Virus record (IMG/VR): IMGVR_UViG_3300023082_000007
Location: 1-36,171 of that record
DNA: 36,171 bases
Reading direction: 5' to 3' (one strand)
Source of the DNA: a virus
Every line of letters begins with the position of its first letter. The first letter of the stretch is position 1. The notes beneath the pieces were generated by a model, which saw only the letters and a list, made by a program, of their open reading frames with translations, was not told where the DNA came from and did no database searches. Made by a program: the position numbers and the translations under genes. Shown here piece after piece: positions 7,341 to 17,550 of the stretch.

Positions 7341-10300
7341 TTATTGACCTGTGAGCGAGCGCATTTGCTCTTGTTTAGCGGCGAATGACCTTTCCCGCAA
7401 TTCAGGGTGTTTTTGCTGCATCATCGCAGCGGCACGTTCCCGCGCACCGTTCACCACGTCGCGAATGATTTCCGCCTTCATGCCGTCCGGACCGTCAGTC
7501 AGCTTGTCGAAGCCGGGAGCCGTGATCAGTTCGTCAAGCTGTTCCTTCGCGGGCTTGCCGGCCAGCTCAACAAACTCGGAATATTCGGCGGCCGACAGCT
7601 TCACCCCGGCAATCACGCGAGGAGCTGAAGAAATGTCGACACGGTTATCAAGGATGATCTTCGTCACCGGATCGGGATCGTCGGCTTTCGAGGCGATCGG
7701 AGACACGAAGTCCCAGGCCCACCCGATGCCGGATGCCTTGGTGATTTCCTCGCCCCACAAATCCCGCATCGGCGGCAGTTCATCGGACAGGCCCGGAATG
7801 CCTTTGCGGATCTTGTTCTGGAAATTGTCCAGATAGGTTGCGACCTGATCAATCTTGCTGTCATCGCCGTAAGTCGTGGTTCGGGTTTCCCTCATCACGT
7901 CATCTGTCACGCCGTTAAGATTGCGGAGGAATGACGAATAGGGAACAAGGCCCGTCGTCAGGTTCGTCAGGTAGCCGCCGAGATCCGACGAAGGATTGTT
8001 CGGATCGATGTTCCCGATGAAATCGTAGATCCCGCGCATGTAGGTTTTCGACGCGAGGTTTTGAGCAAGAGCAATTGCCCCGCCGGCTACAAGCGTTTCG
8101 AAATCTGCTTCATCCGCATTCGTCCCGATTTCCGCCATGTCCGCACCCAGGCCGATGATCGAGGCGATAGGATCAAGACGGTTATACTGATACCAGCGAT
8201 CACCGACCTTGACCGAGTAGGGCATCCACCCGGTATCCATCTTCGCTTTTCGGAGCTTTTGCGTTTCGGCCGTGTTCCCACCCATCGGCCCGGCCCCGGT
8301 TATCGTCCCTTCCATTGCCATATCAACCACGCTCATGAGGATCATTGTACCCATCGCAACGCGGGCATGAGCTTGCGCGGCGCGCGGGCCGCCGGCTTTG
8401 ATGTCGGCTTGAATTATGCCGGACATATAGGCCAGAGGCGTGCGGGCAAACGTGAACTTCAGAATGTTGGTCGGGGTCTTGACGAACGGAACCACGACGC
8501 GGAACACCGAACCAACATACTTGATCCCGTTGATCCCGCCCAACGCCTGCCGCGCCTTGGCCGAAAGCGGGTTTGTGAAGGTCTGATATGCTGCCGTGTC
8601 GAGAGCATCAGCCTTTAGTTGTTCCGGCGGATTGTTGAGGATATCGACCACGCGGGAGGCAAACTCTTTCCCTTCCAGCCCTTCGCCGGCCGCCGTGCGG
8701 TGCGCCAGCGCATTCAGTTCCATGCGATAGCCAATCGTTTTGAAAAACTTGTCTTCCGCATTCAGCGCCGAGCCGGGAGCGTTGACGATCTTCGACAGGA
8801 TATCGATGCCGTACCCGAAGCCGCCGGCAGGATCGAGGCCGAACGCTTCGGAGCTGATTGCGTTCGGTGTCACGCCGTCAGTTTTGGCGAAGTTGTCGAA
8901 CACGTCCGACACGCCGCCTCGGCCTTCCGCCTTGTTGCCAAGCGCGACCAGCCGCGCGCCGTCGCGGATGCCCTTCATCAGACCAAAGGCTTGCGCGACC
9001 GCTTCGCCCGCCTCGATCTCGCCATTGTAAAACGCTTTGGAGATCCCGGCCGCCATGTACCTTTCGGGGATCGCATAAAAAGCTACCATCGAGTTTGACA
9101 GGATGTTGACCGCGTGGGTTTTGGGCGAGGAAAGAAGGCCGTTGATCCAAACCTGATACATGGCTTTGCCGAATTTACCCCGACCGAGTTCCCGCGCCAT
9201 GACGTTAATTTTCGTTGCGCTGTCAGCCGTAGCGACGGCCTTTGCAAGCTCCTGAATGTCGCCAGCACCGCCGCCGAAGCTGATCAGTTCCGCGATTGCT
9301 TGCGATCGAGCCTTCGACGCGCCGGCCGGGATTGCCCACGACTGAAGCGCCCGCGCGGTTTCGGTGCGCGCAGCAACCACTTCCGACTGAATGGCATAGT
9401 GCACGGCCATGGCCCGGCGGAAGGCGAACAGATCCGCAGGCGTGGCGTTCGGCGCTTGCGCGACCTTGGCAAGCTGGACGATCTGTTCGCCCGAAGACGC
9501 CAGCAGCTTGCGGGCAGCGACGGCTTGCGCTGCATTCATCGGGCCAGGAGGGCGGCCGATCAGGTCGTTTAGATCCCGGTATTCCTGGGAGCTTTCCTTG
9601 ATCGTCTGTTGATTGGAAACGACACCGCGCGTTTTGTCGACAACATTCGCCGCGTCCATATCGAGCATGGTTTGCAGCGTGGCTTTCACGTCGTCGGCCG
9701 AGTTGATCCGGGCCAAGTTGATGTAGACTTTCGGCGGGGAGTGAGCAGCGATAATCGCAGGATCTACGCCGTCAGCCGTGGCTTTGGCGACGGCTTCTTC
9801 GTCCCACCGTTCCGGCCCGGCAGTTTCCGCACCTTCAGGCGCGCGCTCACTTACGCGGGCGGCGGCCGCTTCCTCGTCTGCGATCTGCGTAATGCGCGCC
9901 TTGACGCTTTCGTTCGACATGTTCTTGTAGTCGATGCCGAGCTGATCCAGATGCTTTTCGAGATCCTCCAGCGGCGCAATCATATCGTCATAACGCGCCT
10001 GGGTTTCGGCCGTCATCCACGGATCGCCCTTCAGCTCTGCTTCCAGACCGTCGATGAAATCCTGTTGAGGGATATAGCCCGTATCGGGGTCGATCGAGTT
10101 TCGCGCCGTGAAGATCGGGTGTTCCGAAGCCGGAATATTGTCGAGCGACTTCAACCCGCCGTCCTTCTTGAACAGGCCGGGAAAGCTCTTGGCAGTGATG
10201 CCGCGCGACCGCAGATCGCCAGCGAATGACGACGTAGGATCGACGCCGCCCAAGCCCTTGACGATTTCGCTAACCGGCCGGCGCGGGATCTTCGCGTTGA

Positions 10301-11876
10301 TGCCGGCGCTTGACCGCAGGTTGTCGATCATTTCATCCATCGGATCGCGGCCGGGCGCGGCACCCTTGGCAAACCGCTGGCTGATATCGTTGATCGCCGT
10401 CAGTGCGTTGTTGTCAACGATCGCCTTTTCGGATCGGATCTTCGCTTCACCAAGGCGGGTGAATGCGGCCGATGCTGTTTCGGACATTGGAGCTTCCACG
10501 ATCAGCGGCGCATCCGGCGCGGCATCCCCCAGGCCGTGCAATGCTTCGTCGGGAATGTCCTGCACAAGCTCAGTTCGAGCGGCCGCCTTCAGTTCGTCTT
10601 TCGCGGCTTCGACGGTTGCGCCGAGCGGATCCGCTTCCAGCTTGTTTGCAGCCTTGGCAGCGCGAGCCGCCTTGTAATATTTGAACGCGGTAACGAGGCC
10701 ATCGGTCGCCATGCCCAAGCCAGCGCCCTCGATCGCATTCTTGACGCGGCCCATCAACGGGGAATTTTCGTCATCGGTCGATGCCAGCCAGTCGGGAACG
10801 ACAGACGATAGCGCCGGGATCTGGTTTAGAAACGTGGACAAACGATCTTCGTTCGGATCGAAAACGACCATATCGGCCACGGCACCGGCCGCCATGCTGG
10901 AAAGCATCGCCCCGCCCTTCATCGCCTGCATGCCCTTGGTTGCCTGCATGCCAGGAATGAAGCCCGTCAGGAATTGCGCCGTCGAGCGCACGAACTGGCC
11001 CGTCACTGTGTCAGGATTGGCCGGCGCGATCTTGGAAAACAGATCTTGTTCGGCCTTGTTCTGCGCCTTCATTTCGTCGGCAGAGATCAACGACGGGTCA
11101 AAATTGCCTTCCGCGTCGAACAGCTCCATGCCGCCGATCGGAACAAGCTCTTGCATGAACTGATCCATTTCACCGAAAGCATCTATCACGCCGCCCACAA
11201 CCTGCCTCGGTGCGCTCGCAAGGCCCGCGCCCACATCCTTGCCCACAGAAAGCAAAGTGCTCGCTACGGAGCTTGCTAGGCTCTTTTCTTCCGGGACAGG
11301 GGTGTAGCCGGCAAGCTGCGCATCGCCAGATGACGCACCGCCCGATGCAGATCGCTTTTCTGCGAATGCCGTAGCTTCATCCACCGACTTGAAGCGCGGG
11401 AAGGCTTGCCCACCCATCGCCTCAAATTCCTGCATCGCACCGAGTATCCCATCTTCATCATCGGGGTTGAACTGAACGTTCTTGCCGGAAGGGTCTTTCC
11501 AGAGTGAAGGGACATTTACCCACGCGCCGTCCGGCGTCTGCCACGTCGTCGTGATCTCTGTGGAATAGCTGCCGTTCCCGTTATCCCTCATTTCCCCAGG
11601 GTTGAAAGGGCGAAGGCCAGAAATTGCCGCAGCGGGAGGCGCTTCCACACCGCCATTCATCAGCGCATCGAGATCGGGATTGCCGGAAGATCCAGCGGCG
11701 GCCGGCGCTGCACCGGCCGGCTTGGCCGGAGCCTCCCCGATCGTCGTCTTGAACCAGCTATCGAGTTCGGAGGCAACGCGGTTTTCGGCAACCTGAGTGT
11801 AGGTCGCAACGGCGTCGTCTTCGGAGGAAGGTGCGCCGATCGACATGCGGGGGTTGATTGCGGTTTCCATGTTCAT
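7341..11876 (-). CDS. Large internal virion / DNA-ejection protein (T7 gp16-like position)
   Basis: The largest gene, 1511 residues, in the place of T7 gene 16, where the product leaves the head and helps form the DNA conduit across the envelope. A small recognisable domain (about residues 97-175: GNGSYSTEITTTWQ, GAWVNVPSLW, then MGGQAFPRFKSVDEATAFAE) is common in large phage virion proteins. Much of the rest is helical, with amphipathic or weakly hydrophobic segments such as RVAMGTMILMSVVDMAM, and a C-terminal part with YQYNRLDPIASIIGLGADM. I see no lytic transglycosylase motif, unlike T7 gp16. Start ATG overlaps the upstream stop (ATGA). Function is assigned from size, order and composition. 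Confidence 0.75.
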   Translation of the reverse strand: MNMETAINPRMSIGAPSSEDDAVATYTQVAENRVASELDSWFKTTIGEAPAKPAGAAPAAAGSSGNPDLDALMNGGVEAPPAAAISGLRPFNPGEMRDNGNGSYSTEITTTWQTPDGAWVNVPSLWKDPSGKNVQFNPDDEDGILGAMQEFEAMGGQAFPRFKSVDEATAFAEKRSASGGASSGDAQLAGYTPVPEEKSLASSVASTLLSVGKDVGAGLASAPRQVVGGVIDAFGEMDQFMQELVPIGGMELFDAEGNFDPSLISADEMKAQNKAEQDLFSKIAPANPDTVTGQFVRSTAQFLTGFIPGMQATKGMQAMKGGAMLSSMAAGAVADMVVFDPNEDRLSTFLNQIPALSSVVPDWLASTDDENSPLMGRVKNAIEGAGLGMATDGLVTAFKYYKAARAAKAANKLEADPLGATVEAAKDELKAAARTELVQDIPDEALHGLGDAAPDAPLIVEAPMSETASAAFTRLGEAKIRSEKAIVDNNALTAINDISQRFAKGAAPGRDPMDEMIDNLRSSAGINAKIPRRPVSEIVKGLGGVDPTSSFAGDLRSRGITAKSFPGLFKKDGGLKSLDNIPASEHPIFTARNSIDPDTGYIPQQDFIDGLEAELKGDPWMTAETQARYDDMIAPLEDLEKHLDQLGIDYKNMSNESVKARITQIADEEAAAARVSERAPEGAETAGPERWDEEAVAKATADGVDPAIIAAHSPPKVYINLARINSADDVKATLQTMLDMDAANVVDKTRGVVSNQQTIKESSQEYRDLNDLIGRPPGPMNAAQAVAARKLLASSGEQIVQLAKVAQAPNATPADLFAFRRAMAVHYAIQSEVVAARTETARALQSWAIPAGASKARSQAIAELISFGGGAGDIQELAKAVATADSATKINVMARELGRGKFGKAMYQVWINGLLSSPKTHAVNILSNSMVAFYAIPERYMAAGISKAFYNGEIEAGEAVAQAFGLMKGIRDGARLVALGNKAEGRGGVSDVFDNFAKTDGVTPNAISSEAFGLDPAGGFGYGIDILSKIVNAPGSALNAEDKFFKTIGYRMELNALAHRTAAGEGLEGKEFASRVVDILNNPPEQLKADALDTAAYQTFTNPLSAKARQALGGINGIKYVGSVFRVVVPFVKTPTNILKFTFARTPLAYMSGIIQADIKAGGPRAAQAHARVAMGTMILMSVVDMAMEGTITGAGPMGGNTAETQKLRKAKMDTGWMPYSVKVGDRWYQYNRLDPIASIIGLGADMAEIGTNADEADFETLVAGGAIALAQNLASKTYMRGIYDFIGNIDPNNPSSDLGGYLTNLTTGLVPYSSFLRNLNGVTDDVMRETRTTTYGDDSKIDQVATYLDNFQNKIRKGIPGLSDELPPMRDLWGEEITKASGIGWAWDFVSPIASKADDPDPVTKIILDNRVDISSAPRVIAGVKLSAAEYSEFVELAGKPAKEQLDELITAPGFDKLTDGPDGMKAEIIRDVVNGARERAAAMMQQKHPELRERSFAAKQEQMRSLTGQ

Positions 11877-14152
11877 TTAGCCTTCTTTGGTTTTGCGGCT
11901 TCTTGCTGTTCGACCAGTTTTTGCTTTTCGTCCCAAGCCTTCAGCCGCGCCACTTCCGCGTTGAACTGGCTTTCTGTCAAGGTGCCGGCAGTCTTTGCCG
12001 CTTGCAGCGCCATGGCCGATTGCTTCACGTCGAGACGGCCCGGCCGATCAGGCTTTGCAACAGAGAAGCGCGGCGGGACCATGCGGCCGAGCGCCGATGT
12101 ATCGAGAGAACCCATATCACTGATCGCCCGGTTGGCGATGTCCTCCACGATTTGCGCCGGGGTTTCCTTGTTTTCCGGGTCCATGACGCGACGGCGAAAC
12201 TCGTCTTTTGCCATGGCCGCACGATCGGCCTTGCCCTGATCGAACTTGTCGAACAGCCCCTTGCCGCCCAAGCGATCTTCCAGCAATCCATATTGGAATT
12301 TCTGATCTTCGTTGAACTCACCAAGCCTTCCGCGCACAAGCGACTGATTTTTGCCGAGCAGATCCGCAACGTCTTTCGTTGACAGCTTGTCTTGCGCGGC
12401 GATCACGTCGCTGTAGATATCCTCGTTATTGTAGACGCGGCGCATGAAGTCTCGCTTCGTCGGTTCATCGGAAACTTCCGGCCGTTCCGTGGTGATTGCC
12501 TTCATGATCGCGATGCCATCGTTCGGCTTGATCAGGCCCATGCGTTCGGCCTGGATCACGTTTTCCCGCGTTGGCGGCGCGATCGTCTCGCCAGTGTCAG
12601 GATCTTTAGCCCCGACGCCGAACGAACGAAACATCAGATCTGCCGCGTTCTTTTCTTGGATTGCCTCGACCCGCTTGGCTTCCTGTTGCGCCGTGCGATC
12701 GGCCATCTGGTTGCGGAAAACCATGCGCTGCCGCATTTCGGTTTCGATGCCGTCGAGGGCTTGCGCCGACAGGGTTTCGCGCACCTTCACGTCAACCTCA
12801 GACGGCTTCGTGCCGAGCGGTTCGCCCATCCAGCCGCGTTCAACCGCAGCCTTGAAATCGTCTGGCAGGTACTTCGATCGACCGCCTTCCTTGCCGTAAC
12901 CCCATGCAGACTTAGGCCCGCCGCCCAAGTGAATGTATTGGCCGCCCTCATCAATGCCGATGCCGGTCACGCCGGCCGCCGCAGCGTTTTCCGCAAACTG
13001 CAAATAGAGCTTGCGATTTTCCGCAGGCGTCACAGGCTTGCCGTTGAACATGATCCGCACATCACCGGCACCGCCGTGATCGTGGCGTTCCGATCCGGTT
13101 CGCTGCCCGAGGCCGGCCGCTGCTTCAGCCTTCGTGACCTGCCCGCCCGAAATTACCTGCACGTCGTAGCCGGGACCAAGCGAGGAAGCGGCCGCCTGAA
13201 GCTGTGACGAAAGCTTTTCCTGAAGCGGCAAGCGGCGCTTACCAGCGTTCGCCATCACGATCTTTGCCGAGCCGAGATTTTCCTTCAGCTTGATTGCAAA
13301 GTCGCCTTGCGTGAATTTCAGGTATGCGCCGGCCTTGTCTGGCTGTTCATCGAACCATGCCAGCGATGCGGAACTCATCGTCATGTCGACAAAACCCTTT
13401 TTGGCCTTGGCGATCTCGGTCGGGGAGTAAAGCGGTTTGCCAGTCGTCGGATCGACGGCGGTATATGTCCGCATGTAATCGGCCTGAAGCATGCCGACAG
13501 CCTTCGCAGCCGCGCCCGAGCGTTCCGGGTTTTCCGAAAACAGATCGCCGGCATAGCCCTTGATTTCCGCCCTCATCGCTGCTTCGTTTTCGATGTTGGC
13601 CGCGTCTGCTTCGTCGCGCGTCAGCTTATAGGCCGTGTCGCGCGCTTGCTCTACCGCCGGCATGGTGCGGATCGTCTGACGATTGCGGAACAGAGCAGCG
13701 GCCGCCGGGTCTTTCCCCTCAAGCTCCTGGGAATAGCCGTCCGTCCATTCCTTCATTTTCTGTTCGATCTGGTCGGGATCGTTGTAATATTGCTGTTGAA
13801 GCTGATTGAGCTTCACCGCGCCGGCCGTATCGACATTGGCCGCGAACGTCTCGAGAGCTGCTTTGTTGTAAGCCCGGCCGCGAATGGTGCCGTAATCCTG
13901 CACCGCATAATCGCCCGTCGCGCCGTCCTTTGCGCCCGCGTTCGATGCTTCAGCCGATGCTTGCGCGTCAAGCTGATCTTGCTGTTCGTTGGCGAACGAA
14001 AACATTTCGCGGCTGAATTGCTGAAGCGCGCGAGCGTTGCCCGACGAAAACTGGATCTGTGGAAGCTGGCTTGCGCCAATCACCGGAACGGACGGCGAAG
14101 ATCCCTGCAAGAGCTGCCGAGGAACGCCGCGTGTGGTTGCATTGCCTGCCAT
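11873..14152 (-). CDS. Internal virion protein with embedded M15-type zinc peptidase domain
   Basis: A 759-residue protein in the place of T7 gene 15. The flanks are helical and Gln/Ala-rich, as in ejection proteins. Residues about 315-425 form an inserted domain with the M15 (D-Ala-D-Ala carboxypeptidase/VanY-type) zinc motif HxxGxAxD: H357-D-H-G-G-A-G-D364, preceded by YDVQVISGGQ and followed by H408 in YIHLGGGP, the likely third ligand. Such enzymes cut peptide crosslinks in peptidoglycan, so this virion probably opens the cell wall locally during DNA entry. ATG 14152 follows an AAGGGG ribosome site. Peptidase activity is inferred from motifs. Confidence 0.8.
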   Translation of the reverse strand: MAGNATTRGVPRQLLQGSSPSVPVIGASQLPQIQFSSGNARALQQFSREMFSFANEQQDQLDAQASAEASNAGAKDGATGDYAVQDYGTIRGRAYNKAALETFAANVDTAGAVKLNQLQQQYYNDPDQIEQKMKEWTDGYSQELEGKDPAAAALFRNRQTIRTMPAVEQARDTAYKLTRDEADAANIENEAAMRAEIKGYAGDLFSENPERSGAAAKAVGMLQADYMRTYTAVDPTTGKPLYSPTEIAKAKKGFVDMTMSSASLAWFDEQPDKAGAYLKFTQGDFAIKLKENLGSAKIVMANAGKRRLPLQEKLSSQLQAAASSLGPGYDVQVISGGQVTKAEAAAGLGQRTGSERHDHGGAGDVRIMFNGKPVTPAENRKLYLQFAENAAAAGVTGIGIDEGGQYIHLGGGPKSAWGYGKEGGRSKYLPDDFKAAVERGWMGEPLGTKPSEVDVKVRETLSAQALDGIETEMRQRMVFRNQMADRTAQQEAKRVEAIQEKNAADLMFRSFGVGAKDPDTGETIAPPTRENVIQAERMGLIKPNDGIAIMKAITTERPEVSDEPTKRDFMRRVYNNEDIYSDVIAAQDKLSTKDVADLLGKNQSLVRGRLGEFNEDQKFQYGLLEDRLGGKGLFDKFDQGKADRAAMAKDEFRRRVMDPENKETPAQIVEDIANRAISDMGSLDTSALGRMVPPRFSVAKPDRPGRLDVKQSAMALQAAKTAGTLTESQFNAEVARLKAWDEKQKLVEQQEAAKPKKAK

Positions 14153-14155
14153 GAA

Positions 14156-14689
14156 TTAACCCCTTGCCGAACTGCGCGAGAGCATGGAAAGCCCGCCCGA
14201 TACCGCGCCCCAAAGTCCACCCGATCCCGCGCCTTGACCTTCGACGCGGAGCTGTTTTGCTTGCGCCCGCCGACTGGCTGAAGCGAATGCCGCATTGTCG
14301 CGGCTCATGTTGATGTTGGCTTCACCCACCCGCAGCGCCTCATTCTGCGCAGCCGCAACGGAACCGTCACCCTGAAGGCCCGACGCGAAGCCGGCAACCG
14401 TGATCTTCGATAGATCCTGATTGAGCTTTCGCATCGCCATCAAGGCGTCTTGCCGGCCGTTGATCGTCTCTTGGACCGCCTTCGTGTCCTCGCCTTGCGC
14501 CTGCGCATTGAGCGCCTGTTTTTGCTTGTTGCCCGATGCGATCGAGGCCAGCCCGCCGACGATGGTCGAGCCGACAGCCAGGACGGACGCCAGGGATCCA
14601 GCGCCGGCCGCAGCCCCGCCAGCAGCGGCACCCGCCGCAGCCCCGCCGCCGCCGATCAGTGATGTGAAAGCCGTAAGAAGAACCGCCAT
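14156..14689 (-). CDS. Small internal virion protein (T7 gp14-like)
   Basis: A 177-residue protein beginning MAVLLTAFTSLIGGGG, with a Gly/Ala-rich hydrophobic N-terminal half (GAAAGAAAGGAAAGAG..., IVGGLASIASG) followed by a charged helical region (QKQALNAQAQGEDTKAVQE) and the pattern ASGLQGDGSVAAAQNEALRVGEANI seen in podovirus internal core proteins. Its position, between the tail tubular B-like gene and the M15-containing ejection protein, equals T7 gene 14, whose product inserts in the outer membrane. I chose ATG 14689, two bases after the upstream stop; longer upstream frames overlap the nozzle gene. Confidence 0.75.
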   Translation of the reverse strand: MAVLLTAFTSLIGGGGAAAGAAAGGAAAGAGSLASVLAVGSTIVGGLASIASGNKQKQALNAQAQGEDTKAVQETINGRQDALMAMRKLNQDLSKITVAGFASGLQGDGSVAAAQNEALRVGEANINMSRDNAAFASASRRAQAKQLRVEGQGAGSGGLWGAVSGGLSMLSRSSARG

Positions 14690-14691
14690 GA

Positions 14692-16854
14692 TTAAATGCT
14701 CACTGCCCAGGCCAGCCCCAAGAGGGTGGCTTTTGTTGAAATATCGCTGCCGACCACGACTTGACCTTGAAAATCCCAACCGAGAAGGCCGCGAATATTC
14801 TTGATCCCTGTGAACGACGGCGGCGGCTGATCGAGAAGCTGGCTTCCGAATTGCTGGAAAGATATCTGATTTCCGTTCACGTACAACGCCGCCGTTGAAT
14901 ACAGGCGAAGCGTCAGACGCACAATGCGGCGCTTTTTGCCAAGGCTTGCCCCATCCGGCAACTGCACTTCGATCGGCAGCGTGCGGATTGCCCATATCAA
15001 GCCGGGATAGAGATCCGGCAAAACATCGGGGTATCGGATGCCGGCAGCATAGGAGTTTGCCGCAGATCGAGCGAACGTCACAAGGCCAGCGCCGCTTGAC
15101 TGAATGGCCGGCTGCACGAAGCCGTCAAGCTGATGTTCAATCATCGTGTTGGGCAGATGCGCCAGAGTGACGGAAGCAAGAGGCGCGCCCAGGTCATCAT
15201 TGGCGGCCGCGCAATCGACCGTGATTGTTTCGTCCATTACCTCGATAAACTTTTGAGCCGTGCCGTTGATCTGCCGAACGACGGAAAAATAAACCTTGTC
15301 GAGCACCACGGCCACGTCGTCATAAAGCCCCTTGGTTTCCCACAATGTCATCGCGTTCACGTCCTGGGTTCGGAGCGTGCAAAACACAGTCATGGTGCCG
15401 TCGATGTTCGGCAGGAACATATAATCCGCGTCATCGGTCGAGGAAGAACGGCGAAGCGCATAGCCGACCGGATCGCGCATCAGGTGCGAGGCGAGCAGGG
15501 AAACGTTGTTCGACTGATAGGCAAGCTCGACATCGGCAAAGATCATTTCCCGCAGAGCCTTGCCGCGCCGCTGCACGAACAGGGTCGCGCCGTCCACTTC
15601 ATAGACCCGCAACCCGGCCTTGATGCCGCGTGAGGTTGTGCGGCGAAGCACGATGTTGCCCGGCGTCACAGCATCGCTTTCGGAGGCCGGGATATAGAAC
15701 TCAGCCGCCGTCGAAAACAGTTGCAAATGCCGGCCGGCGAAGATTACGCAAAACGCTGGAATGTCGTCGGTGTCCGTCGTGGCCGAGATCCCATAGTCGT
15801 CATCGATCTTCTTCGAATTGAAATCGACATAGGAGCCGGCGCGCGTTGACCAAAGCGTATTTGGCAGGGAGCGCGTGCCGGCAACCCACAAGCGGCCTTG
15901 GAAGAACACGCCGCAGCGAGGCCAGCCGCGTGTATCGCTCCAAACGTTTTCGCCCGGCCGCACGCCCTTGATTGTCACGATGATGTCGATAGATGGAACC
16001 TGCTTTGTCGAGATCGTTTCATAGGACAGAGCGCCCCACGGCCGTTGACCGTTGCCGTTGGTGAAAGACACCGTGAACGTGGCGTCAACCGTGTTCGTTG
16101 AAACGGACGCCACCACGGCGATCCCGGTAGCATCCACATTCGCCAGCGCGCGCAAGGCCGCTTGGATGTTGGCCGCCATGGTCGCGGCCGTGGCGTTGAA
16201 AGAAATGTTGTCCGTTTCCTCGTCTTCAAGGGACAGCTTGAACGTGTCGCCAACCACCCAATTGCCTTGATCGCCTGGGTTCGGAAAGTTGATGGTCTGA
16301 ACTTCGTTGACGCCGTTCACATACACGGTATCCCCGAAATCGAAGATTGCCACGTTCTTGATGTCGTAGACGCCGATCGTCCAGATGGCATGAGATCCGC
16401 CCCGCTTGATGACGCGCGGCGCGAAGTCCTGATGAAACACGATCATCGTATCCCGGCTTTGCGTCACGCTAAGGCCGGTGGAAATCAGGTCGCCTTCCGT
16501 CGTCAGCACCGCGCGCAACTGCGAACTGGCATAAGGCGTGACGATCGTCGCCACGACAGCGCCAGCCCGGAAGATGGTCAGGCTCAGATGATGGAAGACG
16601 AACAGATATGTTTGATCCGTCGAGAACTGGAATTCAAACATGCGAACGACAGACAGCCCGCCGCCGGGGATTTCCGGCACCTTCCACAGATACCGAGATC
16701 CGGGACGCGAGCGGACGCCACCTTGCGGCAGCACGATCACATTGCGCAGGTATTCGGCCGCATTGAAATAATGCTTGATGTCCGATCGAGACAGCAACAG
16801 CGGATCAAACTCGCCCGCCACGAAATTGGTTTTCAGCTCTACGAGTTTCGGCAT
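14692..16854 (-). CDS. Tail nozzle / tail tubular protein B-like (T7 gp12-like)
   Basis: A 720-residue structural protein. The N-terminus (KTNFVAGEFDPLLLSRSDIK, then YLRNVIVLPQGGVRSRPGSRYL) is the signature of the podovirus family that builds the distal tail tube. The body is beta-rich with many aromatic and Asp residues, and includes GRLWVAGTRSLPNTLWSTRAG, a propeller-like strand pattern. It would sit below the tail tubular A-like ring and bind the fibres. The ATG at 16854 shares a base with the stop of the upstream gene (coupled). Confidence 0.85.
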   Translation of the reverse strand: MPKLVELKTNFVAGEFDPLLLSRSDIKHYFNAAEYLRNVIVLPQGGVRSRPGSRYLWKVPEIPGGGLSVVRMFEFQFSTDQTYLFVFHHLSLTIFRAGAVVATIVTPYASSQLRAVLTTEGDLISTGLSVTQSRDTMIVFHQDFAPRVIKRGGSHAIWTIGVYDIKNVAIFDFGDTVYVNGVNEVQTINFPNPGDQGNWVVGDTFKLSLEDEETDNISFNATAATMAANIQAALRALANVDATGIAVVASVSTNTVDATFTVSFTNGNGQRPWGALSYETISTKQVPSIDIIVTIKGVRPGENVWSDTRGWPRCGVFFQGRLWVAGTRSLPNTLWSTRAGSYVDFNSKKIDDDYGISATTDTDDIPAFCVIFAGRHLQLFSTAAEFYIPASESDAVTPGNIVLRRTTSRGIKAGLRVYEVDGATLFVQRRGKALREMIFADVELAYQSNNVSLLASHLMRDPVGYALRRSSSTDDADYMFLPNIDGTMTVFCTLRTQDVNAMTLWETKGLYDDVAVVLDKVYFSVVRQINGTAQKFIEVMDETITVDCAAANDDLGAPLASVTLAHLPNTMIEHQLDGFVQPAIQSSGAGLVTFARSAANSYAAGIRYPDVLPDLYPGLIWAIRTLPIEVQLPDGASLGKKRRIVRLTLRLYSTAALYVNGNQISFQQFGSQLLDQPPPSFTGIKNIRGLLGWDFQGQVVVGSDISTKATLLGLAWAVSI

Positions 16855-17486
16855 TAGAAGGTATCCCCAGGGTAAACAGATCCGAAGCGGGCATCAATGA
16901 ACGCGCCGTTTTGCAGGCCGATGTTGCCAGATCCTTGCGCGTCGAGAATGGTCGCCTGCCCCATAAGCCCGCCCATGCCGCCTTCCGATGGTGTGCCGTA
17001 TGCCTTGTATGTCCAGGCATCGGCCGTGCTTTGCTGATCGGTGACGGCGAAGGCGATTTCCGAGCAGAGGGCGGCCGCGACCAGCTCGGCAAAGTAGGCT
17101 TGCCATTCCGCTTCCGGCTTCAGCGTGAGGAAGTCCATCCACAGACGCGGCATGTCGGAATAGACGCGGCGGCCGAACACTTCGAAACGGCCGGTTCCGA
17201 TCTTGCCGGCGGTCGATGTGAACACGGCATGGGCAAGCCCGATCGCCTCGCCTGGGATGATGAACGAATACTGCCATTCACCAATCGGCCCGGAGTTGTC
17301 GCGGGAAAGCTCTTTCTTGGTCATGAACGAACGCCAAGGGTATTTCGAAATGATCCCCTCTTTCAGCTCTGGATAGATCGTTGCGCAGATCTTCGCCGTG
17401 TCGGTAGCGTCCTGAAACGAGTTGATCGGCAAAGCCCCAAGCCCGACCAGAGCGCGGGAGCAAACGGAAATGTCAGTTCGGGCCAT
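16854..17486 (-). CDS. Head-tail adaptor / tail tubular protein A-like (T7 gp11-like)
   Basis: A 210-residue protein starting MARTDISVCSRALVGLGALP and continuing with a helical core (ICATIYPELKEGIISKYPW), as in the T7 gp11 family that forms the dodecameric ring between portal and nozzle. Its place directly before the nozzle gene supports this. A ribosome site (GGAAAGGAACACCT) precedes ATG 17486. It is the first gene after the hairpin terminator at 17512-17542, so its expression should depend on read-through or on a promoter I cannot see in the short gap. Confidence 0.85.
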   Translation of the reverse strand: MARTDISVCSRALVGLGALPINSFQDATDTAKICATIYPELKEGIISKYPWRSFMTKKELSRDNSGPIGEWQYSFIIPGEAIGLAHAVFTSTAGKIGTGRFEVFGRRVYSDMPRLWMDFLTLKPEAEWQAYFAELVAAALCSEIAFAVTDQQSTADAWTYKAYGTPSEGGMGGLMGQATILDAQGSGNIGLQNGAFIDARFGSVYPGDTF

Positions 17487-17511
17487 AGGTGTTCCTTTCC
17501 AAAATGCAAAA

Positions 17512-17542
17512 CGGGCAGCATGGTTTTACCCAATGCCGCCCG
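17512..17542 (-). terminator. Hairpin terminator between capsid unit and tail genes
   Basis: Arms CGGGCAGCAT (17512-17521) and ATGCCGCCCG (17533-17542) pair over 10 bp with one position that is G-U in the leftward transcript. In the leftward direction the stem is followed by TTTTGCATTTT, a fair U-tract. It lies after the capsid and capsid-adjacent genes and 26 bases before the adaptor start codon. Confidence 0.7.
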
Positions 17543-17550
17543 CCTTATGC

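Noticed and set aside
13307-14281. A 324-codon + strand frame opposite the M15-containing virion gene
   Set aside because: Antisense shadow; no recognisable motifs and no ribosome site, while the minus-strand frame has clear domains and coupling.
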